In this document: one piece after another, positions 61,231-64,000 of the stretch
Numbering within the stretch: position 1 is the stretch's first letter
Layout of the letters: every line of letters starts with the position of its first letter
Assembly (NCBI GenBank): GCA_920105625.2
Contig: OV050030.1
Span: 249,643,889-249,707,888 of the forward strand
Length of the DNA stretch: 64,000 nucleotides
Direction of reading: 5' to 3'
From: Clusia tigrina
Taxonomy: Eukaryota; Arthropoda; Insecta; Diptera; Clusiidae
Position numbers and translations under genes: made by a program
Notes under the pieces: model-generated
Databases searched by the model: none
Told to the model about the DNA's origin: nothing
The model's input: only the letters and a program-made list of their open reading frames with translations

Positions 61231-62790
61231 GTCCCACATCTATCAAAGTTTGCAACATACAAATGCTTGTAACTTTTTACGGCAGCGTCATAAAACCTTG
61301 AAATTTTGTAACAATAAAGTACTCGAGCCTCTTGTCAATTTAAGCTATCGCTCAAAGCTATGCTACCCTTGAGTCCCAAATCAAACACTGATAAAACTTC
61401 GAATGGCCCTAACTTCTAAACGGTACGTCCCACATCTATCAAAGTTTGCAACATACAAATGCTTGTAACTTTTTACTGGAGCGTCATAAAATCTGGAAAT
61501 TTTGTAACAATAAAGTACTCGAGCCTCTTGTCAATTGAAGCTATCGCTCAAAGCTTTGCTACCCTTGAGTCCCAAATCAAACAGTGATAAAACTTCAAAT
61601 GGCCCTAACTTCTATACGGTATGTCCTACACCTATCAAAGTTTGCAACATACAAATGCTTGCAACTTTTTAGTGGAGCGTCATAAAACCTGAAAATTTTG
61701 TAACAATAAAGTACTCGAGCCTCTTTTCAATTAAGCTATCGCCCAAAGCTATGCCACCGTTGAGTCCCAAATCAAACACCGATAAAACTTCAAATGGGCT
61801 TAACTTTCATACGGTACGTCCTACACCTATCAAAGTTTGCAACATACAAATGCTTGTAACTTTTTACTGGAGCGTCATAAAACCTTGACATTTTGTAACA
61901 ATAAAGTACTCGAGCCTCTTGTCAATTTAAGCTATCGCTCAAAGCTATGCTACCCTTGAGTCCCAAATCAAACACTGATAAAACTTCAAATGGCCCTAAC
62001 TTCTATACGGTACGTCCCACATCTATCAAAGTTTGCAACATACAAATGCTTGTAACTTTTTACTGGAACGTCATAAAACCTTGAAATTTGGCAACAATAA
62101 AGTACTCGAGCCTCTTGTCAATTTAAGCTATCGCTCAAAGCTATGGTACCTTGAGTCCCAAATCAAACACTTATAAAACTTCAAATGGCCCTAACTTCTA
62201 TACGGTACGTCCTACACCTATCAAAGTTTGCAACATACAAATGCTTGTAACTTTTTACTGGAGCGTCATAAAACCTTGAAATTTGGTAACAATAAAGTAC
62301 TCGAGCCTCTTGTCAATTTAAGCTATCGCTCAAAGCGATGCTACCCTTGAGTCCCAAATCAAACACTGATAAAACTTCAAATGGCCCTAACTTCTATACG
62401 GTACGTCCTACACCTATCAAAGTTTGCAACATACAAATGCTTGTAACTTTTTACTGGAGCGTCATAAAACCTTGAAATTTTGTAACAATAAAGTACTCGA
62501 GCCTCTTGTCAATTTAAGCTATCGCTCAAAGCTATGCTACCCTTGAGTCCCAAATCAAACACTGATAAAACTTCAAATGGCCCTAACTTCTATGCGGTAC
62601 GTCCCACATCTATCAAAGTTTGCAACATACAAATGCTTGTAACTCTTTACGGCAGCGTCATAAAACCTTGAAATTTTGTAACAATAACGTACTCGAGCCT
62701 CTTGTCAATTTAAGCTATCGCTCAAAGCTATGCTACCCTTGAGTCCCAAATCAAACACTGATAAAACTTCGAATGGCCCTAACTTCTATA
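61231..62790. repeat. Region E 11-mer repeat, second copy
   Basis: Counterpart of 59090-60640. It keeps the full-length E monomer (61623, with ACCTGAAAATTTT), F with TTTCATACGG, g with GGAACGTC and CACTTATAAAAC, G, and ACTCTTTACGGC with AATAACGTAC (62601). The TCTGGAAATTTT in 61427 is a private change relative to TCTTGAAATTTT at 59286. Confidence 0.78.
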
Positions 62791-62796
62791 CGGTAC

Positions 62797-63972
62797 GGCC
62801 CACATCTATCAAAGTTTGCAACATACAAATGCTTGTAACTTTTTACTGGAGCGTCATAAAACCTTGAAATTTTGTAACAATAAAGTACTCGAGCCTCTTG
62901 TCAATTTAAGCTATCGCTCAAAGCTTTGCTACCCTTGAGTCCCAAATCAAACAGTGGTAAAACTTCAAATGGCCCTAACTTCTATACGGTACGTCCTACA
63001 TCTATCAAAGTTTGCAACATGCAAATTCTTGTAACTTTTTACTGGAGCGTCATAAAACCTTGAAATTTTGTAAGAATAAAGTACTCGAGCCTCTTGTCAA
63101 TTTAAGCTATCGCTCAAAGCCATGCTACCCCTGAGTCCCAAATCAAACACTGATTAAACTTCAAATGGCCTTAACTTGTATATGGTACGTCCTACACCTA
63201 TCAAAGTTTGTAACATACAAATGCTTGTAACTTTTTACTGGAGCGTCATAAAACCTTGAAATTTTGTAACAATAAAGTACTCGAGCTTCTTGTCAATTTA
63301 AGCTATAGCTCAAAGCTATGCTACCCTTGAGTCCCAAATCAAACACTGATAAAACTTCAAATGGCCCTAATTTCTATACGGTACGTCCCACATTTATCAA
63401 AGTTTGCAACATACAAATGCTTGTAACTTTTTACGGAAGCGTCATAAAACCTTGAAATTTTGTAACAATAAAGTACTCGAGCCTCTTGTCAATTTAAGCT
63501 ATCGCTCAAAGCTATGCTACCCTTGAGTCCCAAATCAAACACTGATAGAACTTCGAATGGCCCTAACTTATATACGGTACGTCCCACATCTATCAAAGTT
63601 TGCAACATACAAATGCTTGTAACTTTTTACTGGAGCGTCATAAAACCTTGAAATTTTGTAACAATAAAGTACTCGAGCCTCTTGTCAATATAAGCTATCG
63701 CTCAAAGCTTTGCTACCCTTGAGTCCCAAATCAAACACTGATAAAACTTCAAATGGCCCTAACTTCTATGCGGTACGTCCTACATCTATCAAAGTTTGCA
63801 ACATGCAAATGCTTGTAACTTTTTACTGGAGCGTCATAAAACCTTGAAATTTTGTAACAATAAAGTACTCGAGCCTCTTGTCAATTTAAGTTATCGCTCA
63901 AAGCTATGCTACCCTTGAGTTCCAAATCAAACACTGATAAAACTTCAAATGGCACTAACTTCTATACGTTAC
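62797..63972. repeat. Right end of window: return to region-A monomers
   Basis: Monomers here carry A-family marks: GTCCTACATC with ACATGCAAAT (62993 and 63777), CCCCTGAG and TTGTATATGG (end of 62993), GCTTTGC (63581), TTAAGTTATCG, GAGTTCCAAATC, GGCACTAAC and TACGTTAC (63777-63972). The same order lies at about 589-980 and 3720-4110. Private changes are frequent: GTAAGAATAAAG, GATTAAAC, TATAGCTC, CACATTTATC, ACGGAAGCG and CAATATAAG. Confidence 0.8.
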
Positions 63973-64000
63973 GTCCTACACCTATCAAAGTTTGCAACAT
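63973..64000. repeat. Partial monomer at window edge
   Basis: The first 28 bp of a further monomer (GTCCTACACC start), cut by the window boundary. The array clearly continues to the right. The first base of the window is likewise in phase with a monomer start and preceded by nothing, so the array probably also continues to the left. Confidence 0.95.

Larger units (their letters stand above)
1..64000. repeat. Satellite DNA array, 196-bp monomer, 327 copies
   Basis: The start word GTCC, preceded by CGGTAC, recurs at 1, 197, 393, 589, 785, 981, 1177 and so on to 63973, without any break, spacer, inversion or inserted element. I count 327 complete monomers and one 28-bp stub. Canonical length is 196 bp. 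H, E and g monomers are 195 bp, two monomers are 194 bp and one is 182 bp. All lie in the same direction. Satellites of this kind, close to nucleosome-plus-linker length, are known components of eukaryotic centromeres and pericentromeric heterochromatin; that location is inferred here. I do not recognise the family. No open reading frame exceeds about 100 codons, and all are read-through of the repeat. Confidence 0.98.

Noticed and set aside
1..64000. CRISPR array or other prokaryotic direct repeat
   Set aside because: Units are 196 bp, contiguous, without spacers, and vary by point changes and HOR structure. No cas-like genes occur.

Overview
The whole 64 kb window is one uninterrupted satellite DNA array. 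I see no protein-coding gene, RNA gene, transposon, CRISPR array or unique sequence. A monomer of 196 bp (37% G+C in the reference copy) repeats head to tail in one orientation from the first base to the last. Stepping through the start word GTCC (or its variants) gives 327 complete monomers, mean 195.6 bp, plus a 28-bp stub at the right edge. Most are 196 bp. A large minority are 195 bp, with single-base deletions that mark particular monomer types. Two are 194 bp and one is 182 bp. Long arrays of a nucleosome-sized AT-rich monomer with layered higher-order repeats (HORs) are typical of eukaryotic centromeric or pericentromeric heterochromatin. I do not recognise the family and cannot say plant or animal from sequence alone.

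Monomer types used below, named by diagnostic variants: E (TAGTGG, TTCAATTAAG, CCACCG, CACCGAT; 195 bp), F (TTGACATTTTG), g (TTTGGCAAC and a GGTACC site; 195 bp), G (TTTGGTAAC and GCGATGC), H (GTCAATTAAG, CCCCTGAG, TATATGG; 195 bp), and others given per entry.

Layout. Region A (1 to about 15.4 kb, 79 monomers) holds three copies of a 25 to 26-monomer unit (offsets 5,093 and 4,895 bp) with nested 5-mer (980 bp) and 7-mer (1,371 bp) duplications. Region B (15.4 to 20.2 kb) is a clean 7-mer HOR of 1,370 bp. A short piece of region-A sequence (20.28 to 20.96 kb) leads to region C (21.7 to 31.6 kb), three copies of a 15 to 16-mer (3,127 and 2,930 bp). Region D (about 31.9 to 56 kb) holds a 9 kb segmental duplication (offset 8,998, then 9,194 bp), an adjacent 3,325-bp 17-mer tandem duplication and a 12,519-bp long-range match. 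Region E (56 to 64 kb) is more degenerate, carries many private substitutions, contains a 2,141-bp 11-mer duplication and ends in monomers of region-A type.

The main interest is evolutionary. Crossover junctions can be placed inside individual monomers, so unequal exchange can be read event by event. G monomers also carry a perfect 6-bp-stem hairpin that most other types lack. All junctions and offsets were read by eye. Boundaries are good to roughly 20 to 60 bp, and I give no computed identities.
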